Positions 34,431-45,987 of a stretch of 64,000 nucleotides of DNA are shown in pieces. Position 1 is the first letter of the stretch, and every line of letters starts with the position of its first letter. The stretch comes from Saturnia japonica (lineage: Eukaryota; Arthropoda; Insecta; Lepidoptera; Saturniidae), in contig CM065322.1 of the NCBI GenBank assembly GCA_033032175.1, positions 5,394,001 through 5,458,000 of the forward strand. Direction: 5' to 3'. The translations under genes and the position numbers were made by a program. Below the pieces are notes generated by a model. That model ran no database searches. It was given only the letters and a program-made list of their open reading frames with translations, and was not told the origin of the DNA.

Positions 34431-36239
34431 AATGTAGATGTTTCCGATTTTAGTAATTTATGATTATATTATACCTAGATATGTATGTATTATATCTAGA
34501 TAGAGGTTAAATGGAAAATATTTTTACAGTATAAGGTCTGGTTAAAAAGTTAAAAAGTTACAGTTTTGAGTAACCGGCGGGTATGTGCTACTTATAATCC
34601 CATTATTCAGGTTTAAAAAGATAAAATAAAATAAATTATGCTATGGAATGTATACTTCATTTATTGAGCTTTTTATCTGCCTTTTTGGATGTTTGCGATT
34701 TAAAGGAAAAATTATTTTTATGAAAGAAAAATGTATTGTAAGTTTACAAAAATAAATTTTACAAACTTTATACTCTCAATTTTATTGAATGAAAATAGCT
34801 AATAGTGTGTGTAGCTATGAAGCTTAAAAAATGGTAAAAAAAATCTATATGGTTACATTAAATTATTATCTTGCCTTATTGTAGTTTTAAGTACATCAAA
34901 ATAAAATACAACTATTAAACAGAATGAAGTAAGTCCTGTAACACGTAAGCGTAAACCAGACTTTAAAATGTAAAAATATTTTGTATACGAATCGAGGACA
35001 TATGTATGTATAATATAATTAAAAAAATACTAAAATCAGAAACATCAACATTTTTACCAGTCCGCTTGGCGTGGAATACCCCTAATATCAAACAATCTAG
35101 AAAGCTGTATGAAACTACGAGAAGTGACAACCAAGTTGAAACTAAAAAATTTAACACAGATGAAACCGTAGACTAATAGCGATAATAGCTCAAAAGCAGC
35201 TCAGCGGATAGAAAGATATAACATGAGCCTGACCTCATAGTGAACAAAACTTATGTGGTTCTTAACAAGTACTGATTCCCTATTCTAGATTTTCTGCCCT
35301 GTATCATATAATTACATATTCATTGAACTCCAATTGGGGTAATAATCAAAACACAATGATGAAAACGGTACATTATCAGCAGTTTTATTTGCGTATGATT
35401 TTAGCTATTGCTAAATAAATGCACTTTCAACGACTTAATTAATAAGATTTATCTCTAAAATAATACATGTGTCACCAGAGTCGAATCACCAAATAATATC
35501 AAAACGCTTATCTAAAACATCTTCAATATTATTAGTATCTGTCGCTTGTCATGGCCCACTGTTAGAAACCCAACCTAACAGCAACATCTTTCGTGAATTG
35601 ATCACCTAGCTTTGTGATTTAATTAAATCTCCGTTTTTATCATCTCCTTTGAAGCTCATTTACAATAATATGATAACAAAAATATTTGTTAGGAATACAA
35701 ATTGTAATTAGGGGAATCAAATTGATGACGAATGTAAACTTTGATGAGTGATAATATTGTGGCTGATTTATTTTATCTAGGTGGCCAACATTACGCAGAG
35801 ATCTTCAAGGCTTGGCTAGAAAATTCATCAAATAAAAAATATCTATCAATAAAGCCATATGATACAAAATAAAAAAACAGTTAAACCGATACAAAACCAT
35901 CATCTCTTCTTTATGTACTCTACAATTTGTATACTTTTTACGTCAAAGGCTAAGAAATATTCATGGAGTTAGCAAATGTTTTAATTTAGATTTAAACAGA
36001 ACAGCTGTTATAGAAAACCCATACCGGGGCTGGTCTGAAGCTATTTATTACCAATTTGTACCGTGGCATATAAATCATACTGTAAGTACTCACCCCTTCA
36101 CATAGTGTTATGATTTATCCCCGAAAGGGTTGTTCGAATTATTTTTGGATATCTCATATGGTAGTAATAATGCTGTTATATTCTATTATTCAAAAAATGT
36201 ATCATTAAACAATATTTATAAGACACGAGTATTATTAAA
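34431..36239. other. unassigned AT-rich sequence
   Basis: Nothing recognised. Confidence 0.5.
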
Positions 36240-36475
36240 TCAAAACCAAAATGCTCTGAAGTGGGAATCCCAGAGGACTATTAACGATATTAGGCAAGAC
36301 AATTTTTAACTTCAATGAAAACCAACTTTTGATTTTCAGGGGTTTCGTGATGTATCGTCGATTTCGAAGGTCCAGTGTCGATGTAATTAAAATGGGAACA
36401 TCCTTGAAAAAAGAATCATCAAAATCGGTTCATAAACAAAAAAGTTATGGCTGAAAATCTACAAAAAAATATTAC
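36240..36475 (+). repeat. dispersed repeat, family D copy 2
   Basis: Matches the minus strand of 1,105-1,320 (see there). It contains 'aaaagaatcatcaaaatcgg', 'ttcataaac' and 'aaaagttatggctgaaaatc'. Confidence 0.45.
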
Positions 36476-36780
36476 AAAGCTTGACTACTGCCAACAGAAT
36501 TAAAAACTTAAAACTATAAACAAAAGTTATTATTTTTGGATACCCAAATTAATTATTTGATCATAAATTAAAACTTGTAAATGAAAACTGTTTCACACAA
36601 CAAATTTGTTTTATCACGTTATTAAAATAACTCCTAAATTACTATACAATACGCATTGCATAGTAATTGTAGGTCCTTTACGATCACTAAATACACATAC
36701 GCATGTTTCCCTCCTTCCTCCCAGGAGGAGGGGAACATACATATGAGTATATGTTAGTTAGCTCGAATTGGTAGGAATAG

Positions 36781-36975
36781 GGAAATTAGCCAAATCGCGA
36801 CCTATTCGCAAGCGCGATGACAGCCCGAGCCTGCCACCGTCGTGCGAGTCGTCCAATACTTTCGCGGCTGAGTGCCCTAAGCGCTCGCCCCCAAGTTCGG
36901 TGCCGCTGTAAAAGCCGCAGCGGGTTTCAGGGCCCCTAAGGCTAATAGTGTAGTCAGATCTAAAAAAAATAAAAA
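36781..36975 (+). mobile_element. A-tailed GC-rich retroposon family, copy 3
   Basis: Longest copy. Extra 5' sequence 'aaatcgcgacctattcgcaa' precedes the shared body 'actttcgcggctgagtgccc', 'gcgctcgcccccaagttcgg' and 'cccctaaggctaatagtgta', then an A-rich end. Confidence 0.6.
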
Positions 36976-37506
36976 TATTTGTAGGTATTAAAAATATAAA
37001 TAATGATGTTCTTAAATTTAGGTTCTTCGTTATTCAAACTAAATATCTATATGAGAATATTAATATATTTAATACTCATTTTTTACTGCACAGTAATCGT
37101 ATAAATAAAATTTACAAATCACGTGACGAGTTACATGAATTGACTCCCGATCGAAACCTTCTTCGTTTTCACTTCAAAAATATATACATTCGAATAGAGT
37201 AGCCTCAGTCTTTATTTGAAGTCGTAAAAAAGGAAATCCATTTTAGAATATCTTTATACAAAAAAAAAAATTGGTATTATGAAGTAAAAATAGCAACGAA
37301 TATCAATTTAATACATTATTTTATATATACACATAGATATACTACTATTTCTACTATTAAAATATTTTTTTATAGTTGGTAATCCGATCCGATTCTAAAA
37401 ATGGTACGTCGCGGCTTATTGTTGTAGGCTATATTTTATTATTATTAAATTTTATATTCTAATGAACCCGTATTAAGTTCCGTGCAATCCCTACTATGTA
37501 TATCTA
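36976..37506. other. unassigned AT-rich sequence
   Basis: Only a 'ttttcacttcaaaaatatat' word shared with 43.9 kb and 38.56 kb. Confidence 0.45.
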
Positions 37507-37853
37507 TATATTAATACGTGAAGCAAAAGCTTTCGGCTCTTTTTAAGCGTATTGCGTGCAAGGATGACTGTGTTTTTTAGCATGGTTTAAGTTTATATGG
37601 AGAAGAAGTGCAGAAAACTAAAATTTATCTATAATATCTGTTACTAATATATAAAATTTAATTAATTAATACTGCGAATCCTAAACTGACAAGTGCCATT
37701 TAACTTGGACCCCCCAAAATATTGACATTGTCACTCAATGTCAAGCGAGCGATATAATATTCATTGTTTAGGTTCATACTGCAAATGTCAAACAGAAAAT
37801 AGTCTATGATTAAAAAGTCTCTAGTCGAATTTCGATCATTGGGCGACCGATAG
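37507..37853 (+). mobile_element. Helitron-like element, family H4 copy 1
   Basis: Runs from 'attaatacgtgaagcaaaag' to 'atcattgggcgaccgatag'. Matches 54,120-54,459 (minus, ~full length) and the start of a copy at 63,850. Blocks shared by all: 'gcgtattgcgtgca', 'tttatatggag', 'atatctgttactaatata'. The sister copy ends in CTAG before T. Confidence 0.65.
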
Positions 37854-37910
37854 TTGTAATAAAAGCGTAAATTTTCCTTGTCAGAACGCACATGGTACTA
37901 AATAAATGTG

Positions 37911-38342
37911 AATATCTGTAACTACCAGTCAGCTATAAAAAACCATTTTGAATTTTATAGCCTAAAATACTAGCTTCTGCATGCAACTTTATCTGCGTGG
38001 ACTTCGGTATTAGGTTGTCTTAAGTTCCTAATCTAGGTTATAAGCCGTGTGGTAAATTTCATTCAAATCCATTTAGCCGTTTTTAACTGATTGAGTAACA
38101 AACAAATTCACTTTCGCATTCATTATATTAGTTAGGATTTATTGAGGAAAAAGAAAGAATATCACTTCGTGCTATAGTTTTAAGGAATGGAGCAGTATCC
38201 ATGAAAATCAAGCGATCTGGAAAGATGTAGACAAGTAAGTGAAGTGAGAAAAGCGATATGCTACACGGATGCGTTAGCGGCGGCGCGGTTGAGAGTCGGG
38301 GAAATAAGTGTAACACGAGTAAAACCGTGCGGAATGTGTAGT
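37911..38342 (+). mobile_element. Lep1-like Helitron interrupted by a second Helitron
   Basis: Left part 'atctgtaactaccagtcagc...attttatagcctaaaa', right part 'tttattgaggaaaaagaaag...cacgagtaaaaccgtgcgga' and a worn end 'atgtgtag' before T. Removing 37,970-38,137 restores the family order 'tagccta.tttattgagga'. It contains a CpG-rich segment at 38,270-38,300. Confidence 0.65.
37970..38137 (-). mobile_element. 168-bp nested Helitron
   Basis: Minus strand: A | TCCTAACTAATATAATG ... 'gtccacgcagataaagttgc' ... CTAG | T. 5' phrase 'gcgaaagtgaatttgtttgt', then 'gatttgaatgaaatttacca'. Complete by the Helitron end rule, hence younger than its host. Confidence 0.75.
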
Positions 38343-39047
38343 TTAGCATATTTATGAACGATCAATAACGATATAAGGAGAGCGGTCGTTGACACACGGT
38401 GATCTATCACGCTGATATGATGAGACAACAGCGTATGTTTACCCAGACCGCTCCCACGGCGGCGCGGCGCGGTGTGCCGGTGAGAAAGGATGTCGATTAT
38501 GTTTCTGAAATTTTATAGAAGCTTAGATATGAAACGCAGCTTTACAATAAAAATATATTTTTGAAGTTGCACTTCTTTGTTGGGTTTAGTAGAGAGTAAA
38601 ATCGAAAGCTACGGATCATGTGACGGAAATAAGATATGATGAAGTTAGTCCTCAGCGATAAAACTTCACTTTACTGGTTTTTTTTTTTGTAAAATAATTT
38701 AATGAACATTTGTAAGCTGTTAAATATTTTTTACACATTGAAAAAAAATTTTAACTCAGTAAAATGAATCTAAATTATTATCATTGATGGCTAACTTCAT
38801 CATGTTGTTACTTTTTGGAGTGATTGTTTTTTTTTTACTTCGAACGTCGTTCAAAAGTATCTACTTACGCACAGCTTTTTTGCCAATACCAGTTAATTCT
38901 TAAAGTCCTAATTTCGCAGCCTACATGGCTTTTGCCCAGTTTGTTACGGTTGGTTCATTCGCAAGGATTACCGAAAGTCTTTAATTGAAGAATACATTGT
39001 ACATTTTTTTCTATTGAACTTTTTTTATAGTAAGTACCAAGGTAGTA
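38343..39047. other. unassigned; CpG-rich patch at 38,430-38,490
   Basis: 38,450-38,480 reads 'cacggcggcgcggcgcggtg' between AT-rich flanks; 'gagcggtcg' at 38,380 recurs inverted as 'gaccgctcc' at about 38,446. No element recognised. Confidence 0.4.
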
Positions 39048-39262
39048 AGTAGTGACTGCACTGTGCCTGATGGTAAGCATAGTATAATCCAAAAATAGCG
39101 GCGGCCACCACGAGATCATCAATCTATCGCCAGTCGTGCCGGCCTGCAAGCACCTCGGCTGCTGAATACACCTCCTTAAACACGACAGACAAAAAGACAG
39201 TCATAGTAGCGGTTTATCTCCATTTGCATGATAGTCGCGACCCATTTGGTAACAGATTCCTA
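39048..39262 (-). mobile_element. repeat family C, 3' half
   Basis: Reverse of 'ggtcgcgactatcatgc', 'cttgcaggccggcacgactg', 'gtggtggccgccgctatttt' and 'tactatgcttaccatcaggc'. Confidence 0.65.
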
Positions 39263-39286
39263 CCACCTCGCTTCATTATTGCTGCT

Positions 39287-39630
39287 TCAGGACAATGCTA
39301 GACCCCGTACTTCACGACAGTTGGAATGTCTCCGACACCCACCATACTCCCCGGACCTTGCTCCAACAGATTAACCACTTTTTTTGGAATTTGGACAATT
39401 TCTTGCAAGGGAAAAAAATCATTTCCGATGAGGCTGTCCAAACCGCCTTCAAAGATTTTATTGATTCTCATTCCCACAATTTTTTCAGCAATGGAATCAT
39501 TGTACTACCTATAAAATGGCGAAAGTGCATAGACAATAGACTTCGATTGATTATATGTTCATGTAAATCATATATTTTTTGTTTTACTTTTTCCATATAA
39601 AACGCTAATTTCATATGTAAGGACCTAATA
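39287..39630 (+). pseudogene. mariner transposase 3' end with right terminal repeat
   Basis: From 39,287 one frame gives LLQDNARPRTSRQL, then LRHPPYSPDLAPTD and a stop. A frameshift near 39,400 continues as FLQGKKIISDEAVQTAFKDF, then HNFFSNGI and KWRKCIDN. These are the second and third catalytic aspartates of a D,D34D mariner. Only 25 residues lie between them where mariner has 34, so about 27 bp are deleted. The right terminal repeat at 39,599-39,628 (inverse of TTAGGTCCTTACATATGAAA...) is intact and followed by TA, the mariner target. The first catalytic aspartate, DNA-binding domain and left terminal repeat are missing. Confidence 0.85.
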
Positions 39631-39654
39631 TAAGAAGTAAGGGGTGTTGAATTA

Positions 39655-39885
39655 GAAATGGCGATAGCAGAGTGGTACGGCTGTTCCACCATTCAGTCCA
39701 CCATAGTGACTCGCTTTTGCGTGTCGCCCTTCGGGATCAGCTGTGCATATATAGTTATATATATGCTGGCCGCCATAACAGCGGCAACCGTCGATAGATT
39801 ATGATCTCTGGGTAGTCGCCGCTGTGTTAGGATTATATATGTGCTTATCATCAGGGAAAGTTCAGTCAATTGACCTTGATATTAT
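39655..39885 (+). mobile_element. repeat family C copy on right side of mariner
   Basis: 'catagtgactcgcttttgcg', 'cttcgggatcagctg', 'gcggcaaccgtcgatagatt', 'ctgggtagtcgccgctgtgt' and 'gtgcttatcatcagggaaag'. Confidence 0.6.
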
Positions 39886-39895
39886 TTTAGAAAAT

Positions 39896-40200
39896 CCACA
39901 CCGGTTGATTTCGGAACGCGACAGAACTAAACGCGATCCAGTCGCGCTTGGCTCCCTTCATCTCGGCACAAACAAAAAAGTTGCCTTCGTCATATCTTTG
40001 CCGTACTGTGAGGTTTTGGTACTGTTTCTCGTTCAGTGTATTCCTTCCTTCCCACAATACGGAGTCTTTCAAACATAATGTGAACTGACATTTAAGCCGG
40101 ACAGCATGATACTGACGACTAGAGATGGATTGTAGATGCCACGGTGGGCACCGCTGTTGTTGGATTGCACTGTGCTCACCATCACGGCTCAAATGGGTTC
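39896..40200 (+). mobile_element. mosaic: reverse family C head joined to jockey-like LINE 3' end
   Basis: 39,896-39,950 is a reversed family C head ('accggttgatttcggaacgc'). From 39,958 the LINE resumes ('catctcggcacaaac', 'ctttgccgtactgtgagg', 'cagtgtattccttccttccc'), matching 23,735-23,870, then its 3' UTR to about 40,200. Frames are broken. Confidence 0.6.
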
Positions 40201-40872
40201 TGTGCTATTTAAGAAATAGAACGTAAATGAACTTCTTATAAATTCTTAAAGAACTTTTTGCATTACCTTTAAATAGATTTTTTATTAAGTTGAATTCCGG
40301 ACTGTTCGCATCGCTAATCGTATCGCAAGCGAATTATTAGTAGTTACCGTAAAAATAATATTATTTACAATCTAAAATATTTTGTATCCTTGTAAAATGT
40401 AATTTACTTTGTTATATTTTTGACGATTACTATAAGTATCACGAATGCTTACTTAAAAACTGAAAAACACATTATATTGTTTTGAAAATATTTCGTAAAA
40501 TATTTCGTAACCCTATTCAAATCTGTATAACTATCTCTTTGTCAGCGTGTTCTTTCCTTTCTGTACATTTTCTCGTGTCTCTATCTCATTCTAACATAAA
40601 CATATTGTGTTATGCTCTTACTTTACCGAGTAGTCTATTATAATTATATATTCATCACAATAACTAATTCACTTCATTAATTAATTTTTTTTTTACTGCA
40701 CCTTACTATATTAATTAAATTATTATATAAATTCAATTCCGAACTGATGCCAAACAAATCTATACTCAAAACTGTTTGGCTAGATTTTTTTATATCGATC
40801 TCAGTCTTCTCAACCATTAAGTAAGTTAAGACAATACTTAGTGTTATTTTATAATAGTTTATTTACTTTTAA
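40201..40872. other. unassigned AT-rich sequence
   Basis: Nothing recognised. Confidence 0.5.
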
Positions 40873-41110
40873 ATACCTTCTTCTTCTTCTTCCTAACTTG
40901 GCAAGTAGTTCTTTTTATTGAAGACCATTAATGCCATTATATAGTAAATATAAAGTAACCTGTCTTATTATGATTTCAGTATTTACTTGTGCACAATAAC
41001 TAAGCTTTTTTAAAATTTATTAGCTTTAACAAAATGCCACCTGTATTACACAGTATAGGGTCAAACAACACAAGTTTATGAATAAAAAATAAAAACCACT
41101 ACATGACAGT
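40873..41110 (-). mobile_element. retroposon with (GAA)n tail, copy 1
   Basis: Minus strand 'tgtagtggtttttatttttt', 'gttgtttgaccctatactgt', 'gtaatacaggtggcattttg', 'attgtgcacaagta' ... 'acttgccaagttaggaagaa' and a GAA tail at 40,877-40,892. It aligns along its length with 48,565-48,838. Confidence 0.65.
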
Positions 41111-42538
41111 CGAATTTCCCGCCAAAAACTCTTTTAAATTCCTTTAAACCTAAACATATTTATATCAGAATATATTTAACATTACCAACTAAAATGATTC
41201 CCATACAAGCAAAATACATCTGTCAAAATTCGTTCACTCAAACAAACCTGCCTTATTTGGTTCACACCATATGATTGTGACTTGTTATTTTTCCACTGAG
41301 GCAGGTGGTAAGCGAACACAATCTGTGCTCCAGAGACCTGGCAAAAAAAACGTAGGAAGACGCCAAAGCGAGACGGGCAATGTTTTTAGAGAGAGAAAGT
41401 CGTAGTTCTTGTCTTTCCGTTTCCGCTTTATTGTAAAAAATCGGGAACATCTGGAGACTGACAGATTAAGTTCCGATGGGAAGGTTGTTTTAGTTATTCA
41501 GAACGGATAGTAATATTTGATTAATCTTAGTCGAGAGATTATATATTTTGAAGATCAAATAAAATTTATTTACCATCACATTAATGAATATTTCATGAAT
41601 ATTTATAATAATTGTTACAAAGATATGATTTTTTTCTAAATTTCCTAACAAAATACTAATTTTATATTAAATATGTTTCACCAGATAAACTACGAACCGT
41701 CAGATTATGAACTATTAGTAAATTGTGATCGGACATTGAAAAATATGATTTTTTATCGGCTAATTTGTAATTGATTTCCCATAATCACAGATTCAACTTC
41801 ACCTAACCAATCTAGTTAATTTATAAATCTACGAAATCTTATTCCTGAAATTGCAAATTTTATTGTCCGTTCACAATCTACGCACAGTTTACATTCTCAT
41901 TAGATTGTTTATAAACTAACGCTTTATGCAACTGTTTAATTATATATGTGCATCTTTATTTATCTTTTAAAGTATTCCTATATTTGTACCAAAAACCAAA
42001 ATTTTGTTAAATAATATAAATATAATTAAAAAAAATAATTTTTGTAATTTGACAAGCCTTAATGAAATAAATATTTATGTCCCAGATAAGTATAATAAAT
42101 TTACATAACATTCGTGATATTGAAAAAACTTCAAGCAACGAACCATTGCTTAGTGCTTGCGTGTTTCACATTTGCGTAGTCGGGTTCAGCGTTTGATCTG
42201 ATCTCAGCATTCCTCATTTTATTATCCATAATGAGACAATGTATATTATACCTTGCATTTACATACGGGTACAAATATAACACAAGATGTACCGGGCATG
42301 TTGTTCGTATCATAAATCATCCCAATATACCATCACCTATAGGTGTATATAAGATCGACTTGAGACCGACTGGAAAACCGCGGTACTATTCTGATAAAAC
42401 GAATCGTAAACGTTATTTAAATTAATTTCAACCGGTTATTTCGATTCCATTTACGATCGATTAAGTTTTTGGGTTTTAGGTACTTTTAATCATATGTTAA
42501 ACCTAATTACTAACTAGTGTTTTTACATTTCTAATAAA
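41111..42538. other. unassigned AT-rich sequence
   Basis: 41,280-41,450 is somewhat GC-richer. Frames at 42,131-42,425 on both strands are unrecognised. Confidence 0.45.
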
Positions 42539-43036
42539 CTAGCTGTGCCCACGGTTTCACCCGTGTTAATCCGACAAACACCGCGCCGTCAACGGACCCG
42601 TGTAGTCCATCATAATTGTTCTCAATTCCCGCAAGTACAAATTATTTTAATTTTAAACTATGTGTCCAAATAACACAATAAAAGGTAACATTTAACTTCA
42701 TAAAATTGTCTTTATGATAAAGTAACTTTTGTTCGTAAGGATTAATATGTCATACCTAAAATTAATGCTCATAAATATATTTTAAATCTTCAATAAAAAG
42801 AAATTGTGGTTTATATAAAAGAGATAGGCGTATGATATGTCTGGTACTTTTTTTAGATATACTAAGGGCCAATATTTTTGTAAAACATTGTACTTACGTA
42901 TCGTTAACCATTACGGTAGCACATGCGAATAAAATATTTCGGAAGGGCTTCCACTTCCTACATACTTAACAAAAATCAATATTTAAGGCTAGCTGAGAGT
43001 TGTAGTATAATGTTAGATAGCCTATACTACTTCCAC
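42539..43036 (-). mobile_element. Lep1-like Helitron, 5' truncated
   Basis: The minus strand ends 'ggtgaaaccgtgggcacagCTAG' before T at 42,538. The interior matches 1,336-1,849 and 44,520-44,985 ('taatgttagatagcctatac', 'tgtaaaacattgtacttacg'-type block). The 5' terminal ~80 bp are missing. Confidence 0.75.
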
Positions 43037-43114
43037 TGTTTATAATTATTAAAATTATAGTATATTATACTATTGTGTAAATGAGAGCTTAGATTTTATT
43101 TTCATGTCTTGCAC

Positions 43115-43290
43115 TATTAAAAAATAGCTGGCCTTGTAGACGTTGTTCTGCACTTTCCATTAGACAATAACTCGTCCACAGCGTCACTTATCGCGTTCAG
43201 GGATCGCACAAATACTTTTTTCATGAAAAAAAAAATCTATGGATTTTTATGATGATCGGTCAAACGTTGTTGGAGTAGTATTCAATTCCT
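43115..43290 (+). repeat. dispersed repeat, family E copy 2
   Basis: Pairs with 13,555-13,745 (see there). Confidence 0.4.
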
Positions 43291-44351
43291 TTCCTTTTTG
43301 TTAATTTTTAAAAAATACTCGTATTGTCTCTATGTAATATTTGTAATTTCAAACACCCTGGCTTTGTGCCGATGTATAATCAGTTCTAATAGAAAATATT
43401 ATATATAGTCGTGACATACAGACAGGATAAAAATCAAATAAGTAACTATGATACAATTTCGAGATACATTTAAATTATGTAAATAACATTTAAAAAAGGA
43501 TCGTCTTGATATAACTAATTCAATACGATTTGAAATTGAAATATAATAACATAAACCTTTTAATTAACATTTTAAAAGTTTTTTTTAAAATAATTACTTA
43601 TTTTTTATGTTGTTATTTATCATATGACTACAATCTAAAATATTAATTATAAATAATAATATAGTCGTGTAGGATTAACTCGCTAAGCTAGAAAAGGGCA
43701 ATAAAGTAAAAATAAAGGAACAGCTCAATATGTACTTGGCAACTTGATTTTTAACTTAAGTAATTTGGTGATTTTAGTAAAAAAAATATTTATTTAAAAC
43801 TATCTGAAATGAGGTTATGACAATTTCAGCATAAATAATCTACACATGTTCACTGGACAATATTAAAAAAAACAAAGGCAGTCATAAAGGACTGAAGCTA
43901 AAGCTAAAGAAGCGATAGAAGTTTTCACTTCAAAAATATATCGTTTATAAGTTACCAGCATGTTACCAGAATAGTCCTTTTTATCCTGTTTTATTTTAAG
44001 TAACCCTTTTATACGGGAATTATGTTCATTAAGAATATGCTTTTTTAATGTTTCTATTTCCATTAAGAGGCATGTGGTGCCGGCATTGTTAAATAAGATT
44101 TGTGGTAACCCCTTTTAGGAAGTGGAAAAAATTAACCAAGACGCGTTTACTTCCGTCTTCTGAGCTTTATTGTTTTGCTTCGTTTCGTTTCCTAATTATT
44201 TATAATGTCTTTTTTAATGAAAACGATTCTATAGATTAATTTATTTTTCATAGATAATGTTAGAATTCAACGATTTACAAGTCATGTATTATATAATATG
44301 ATCTCCCTTCCACAATTAATCATTCAAGCTAAGTATACGACGGCTACATAG
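43291..44351. other. unassigned AT-rich sequence
   Basis: Minus frame 43,863-44,063 is Lys-rich but unrecognised; 'gaagttttcacttcaaaaat' at 43,919 recurs near 37,160. Confidence 0.45.
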
Positions 44352-44460
44352 TAAATATATTTCAGCATGAACAAAGAAGTTTTCAAATTTTTCCCTTTGC
44401 TGTACTGTGAAGTCTCTTCCCCTTACAATACTGGGTCATAAAAAGAAGGCGGCATCCAAC
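44352..44460 (+). mobile_element. jockey-like LINE fragment
   Basis: 'catgaacaaagaagttttca', 'ctttgctgtactgtgaagtc' and 'cttacaatactgggtcataa' parallel 23,740-23,840. Confidence 0.5.
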
Positions 44461-44519
44461 GAATCGTTCGCACCGCTACTACAATAGACCGACCCAATTG
44501 TTGAATTATTTTAATTTTG

Positions 44520-44985
44520 CATTATCTCTCAAACTCTATGCGTTGAAATAACATGCTTTTGGTCGTAAGGATTAATCGCTATTCTTAAAAATAATGCTCA
44601 TAAATAATTTTTTAATCTTCAAAAAAAAAAAAATCCAAAATACCTTATTGTGGCTTATGTATGATGTATGAGAGCTATCGCTGACTTCTTTTAAATATAC
44701 AAATGGCCAATTTTTTTGTAGAACATTTTATTTACGTATCATTAACCATTAACCCAGCGCATGCGGATAAAGCAGTTCGCGAGGTCTTCGATTTCTGACT
44801 TACGTAACAAAAAACATTATTTATAGCTTACTGGGAACTATAGTCTAATGTTATATATCCTAAATTATTCCTCGTGAGTTTGGCTATCATGTAAAAAAAG
44901 GATTTTTCGAATCCAACTAGTCGTTCCAGAGATTAGCGTGTTTAAACAAACAAAAAACTTTTCTGCTTTATTATATTACTTTAGA
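44520..44985 (-). mobile_element. Lep1-like Helitron, 3' end missing
   Basis: The minus strand starts A | TCTAAAGTAATATAATAAAG then 'gtttgtttaaacacgctaat'. The interior matches 42.5 and 1.3 kb. The right half stops near 44,520 without a CTAG end. Confidence 0.7.
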
Positions 44986-44999
44986 TAAAAAAAAATAAA

Positions 45000-45322
45000 G
45001 ATGGCTCAGTGGTAGCGTATACTGACATCGAGTCGATAGACGTGAGTTCGAATCCCTGCAATGAACCTGAGCTTTCGATGAAGGAAAACATCGTGATGAA
45101 ACCATACCATGGTGGTAGCTTCTTTTGGCAACAGGGCTTCTTTTATAGCCCGCCTGTTTAGCTACATCCCTCTAGTTAAAAAAATGTTGCCAGAAGACCA
45201 ATAGGTGTGTTCCGGCTGCTGCACTTGACAGCTAGTCTTCCACTAGGCTTAGCGTGCTACCATCTTGGACCACGTCGTCACTTAAGATCAGGCGAGATTA
45301 CAAATTTATATTTTTTTTTAAT
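45000..45322 (+). mobile_element. SINE-1 copy g, full length
   Basis: A-box-like 'atggctcagtggtagcg', B-box 'gagttcgaatccctgc' 35 bp later, body 'gagctttcgatgaagg', 'tgaaaccataccatggtggt', 'cactaggcttagcgtgctac' and 'cacttaagatcaggcgagat'. The plus frame 45,207-45,413 lies inside it and is not a gene. Confidence 0.85.
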
Positions 45323-45439
45323 GTTTAAGCTGTGGACTTTTGATTTGGAAAGTAAGTTGTACGATATAATGTTAAATCAAATCTACATTTTTTGGGAGAG
45401 ACTGATTGTTTGATTGATTGCGGTAATATCTAAAACTAC

Positions 45440-45987
45440 CAAGAGATTTGGTTTTTTATTTTGTATTTATTGAGGAAGGTTATAAGCTACATAAGTTAAC
45501 GCTACGACTCTATGGTGTGAACAGTAACCATGAAAGTCAAGCAATCTAGCAAACGTGTAAGAAAGTACAGCACCATGATTACGTATTTCGTAAGAGCAAA
45601 GAGATAGTAATAATTGCTAAATATGTACCAAACATAATTTGTTTTACCATTTCGAAGAAAATATTTGTTAATATATCGCTTTGCTTTAGTATGTTGATAT
45701 TATAACATAATTACTATAGTGTTGTGTTTCTGCGGTGAGTATGTCTTCCAGGGTACTTTTGTGGTAGTGGGTTCATGGTTCAACGCGCTAGTGATACCTA
45801 TGATATTACAAGCGTATATAGGTTACGGAAGTCGCTACCATCAGGCAGGCAGTATTGCTTGTTGGCCATTTGTTGCATAAGGGGGCGGGAAGTGGGAACA
45901 ATGATAGGCTGCACAAGTGCGTTGGCGGCGACGTGGTAGAATGTGTCAAATAAATTTAACACGAGTGAAACCGTGGGGCACAACTAG
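45440..45987 (+). mobile_element. Lep1-like Helitron carrying a family G insertion
   Basis: 'tatttattgaggaaggttat', 'acgctacgactctatggtg' at the left; 'aacacgagtgaaaccgtggg' and 'gcacaaCTAG' at the right. Positions 45,726-45,886 belong to family G. Confidence 0.6.
45726..45886 (+). mobile_element. LINE 3'-end-type repeat, family G copy 2
   Basis: 'tctgcggtgagtatgtcttc', 'caacgcgctagtgatacc', 'attacaagcgtatataggtt' and 'gctaccatcaggcaggcagt'. Same order as 31,743 and 53,746. Confidence 0.7.

Noticed and set aside
45207..45413. Open frame similar to that at 49,814-50,011
   Set aside because: The protein similarity arises because both frames lie in the body of SINE-1 copies.
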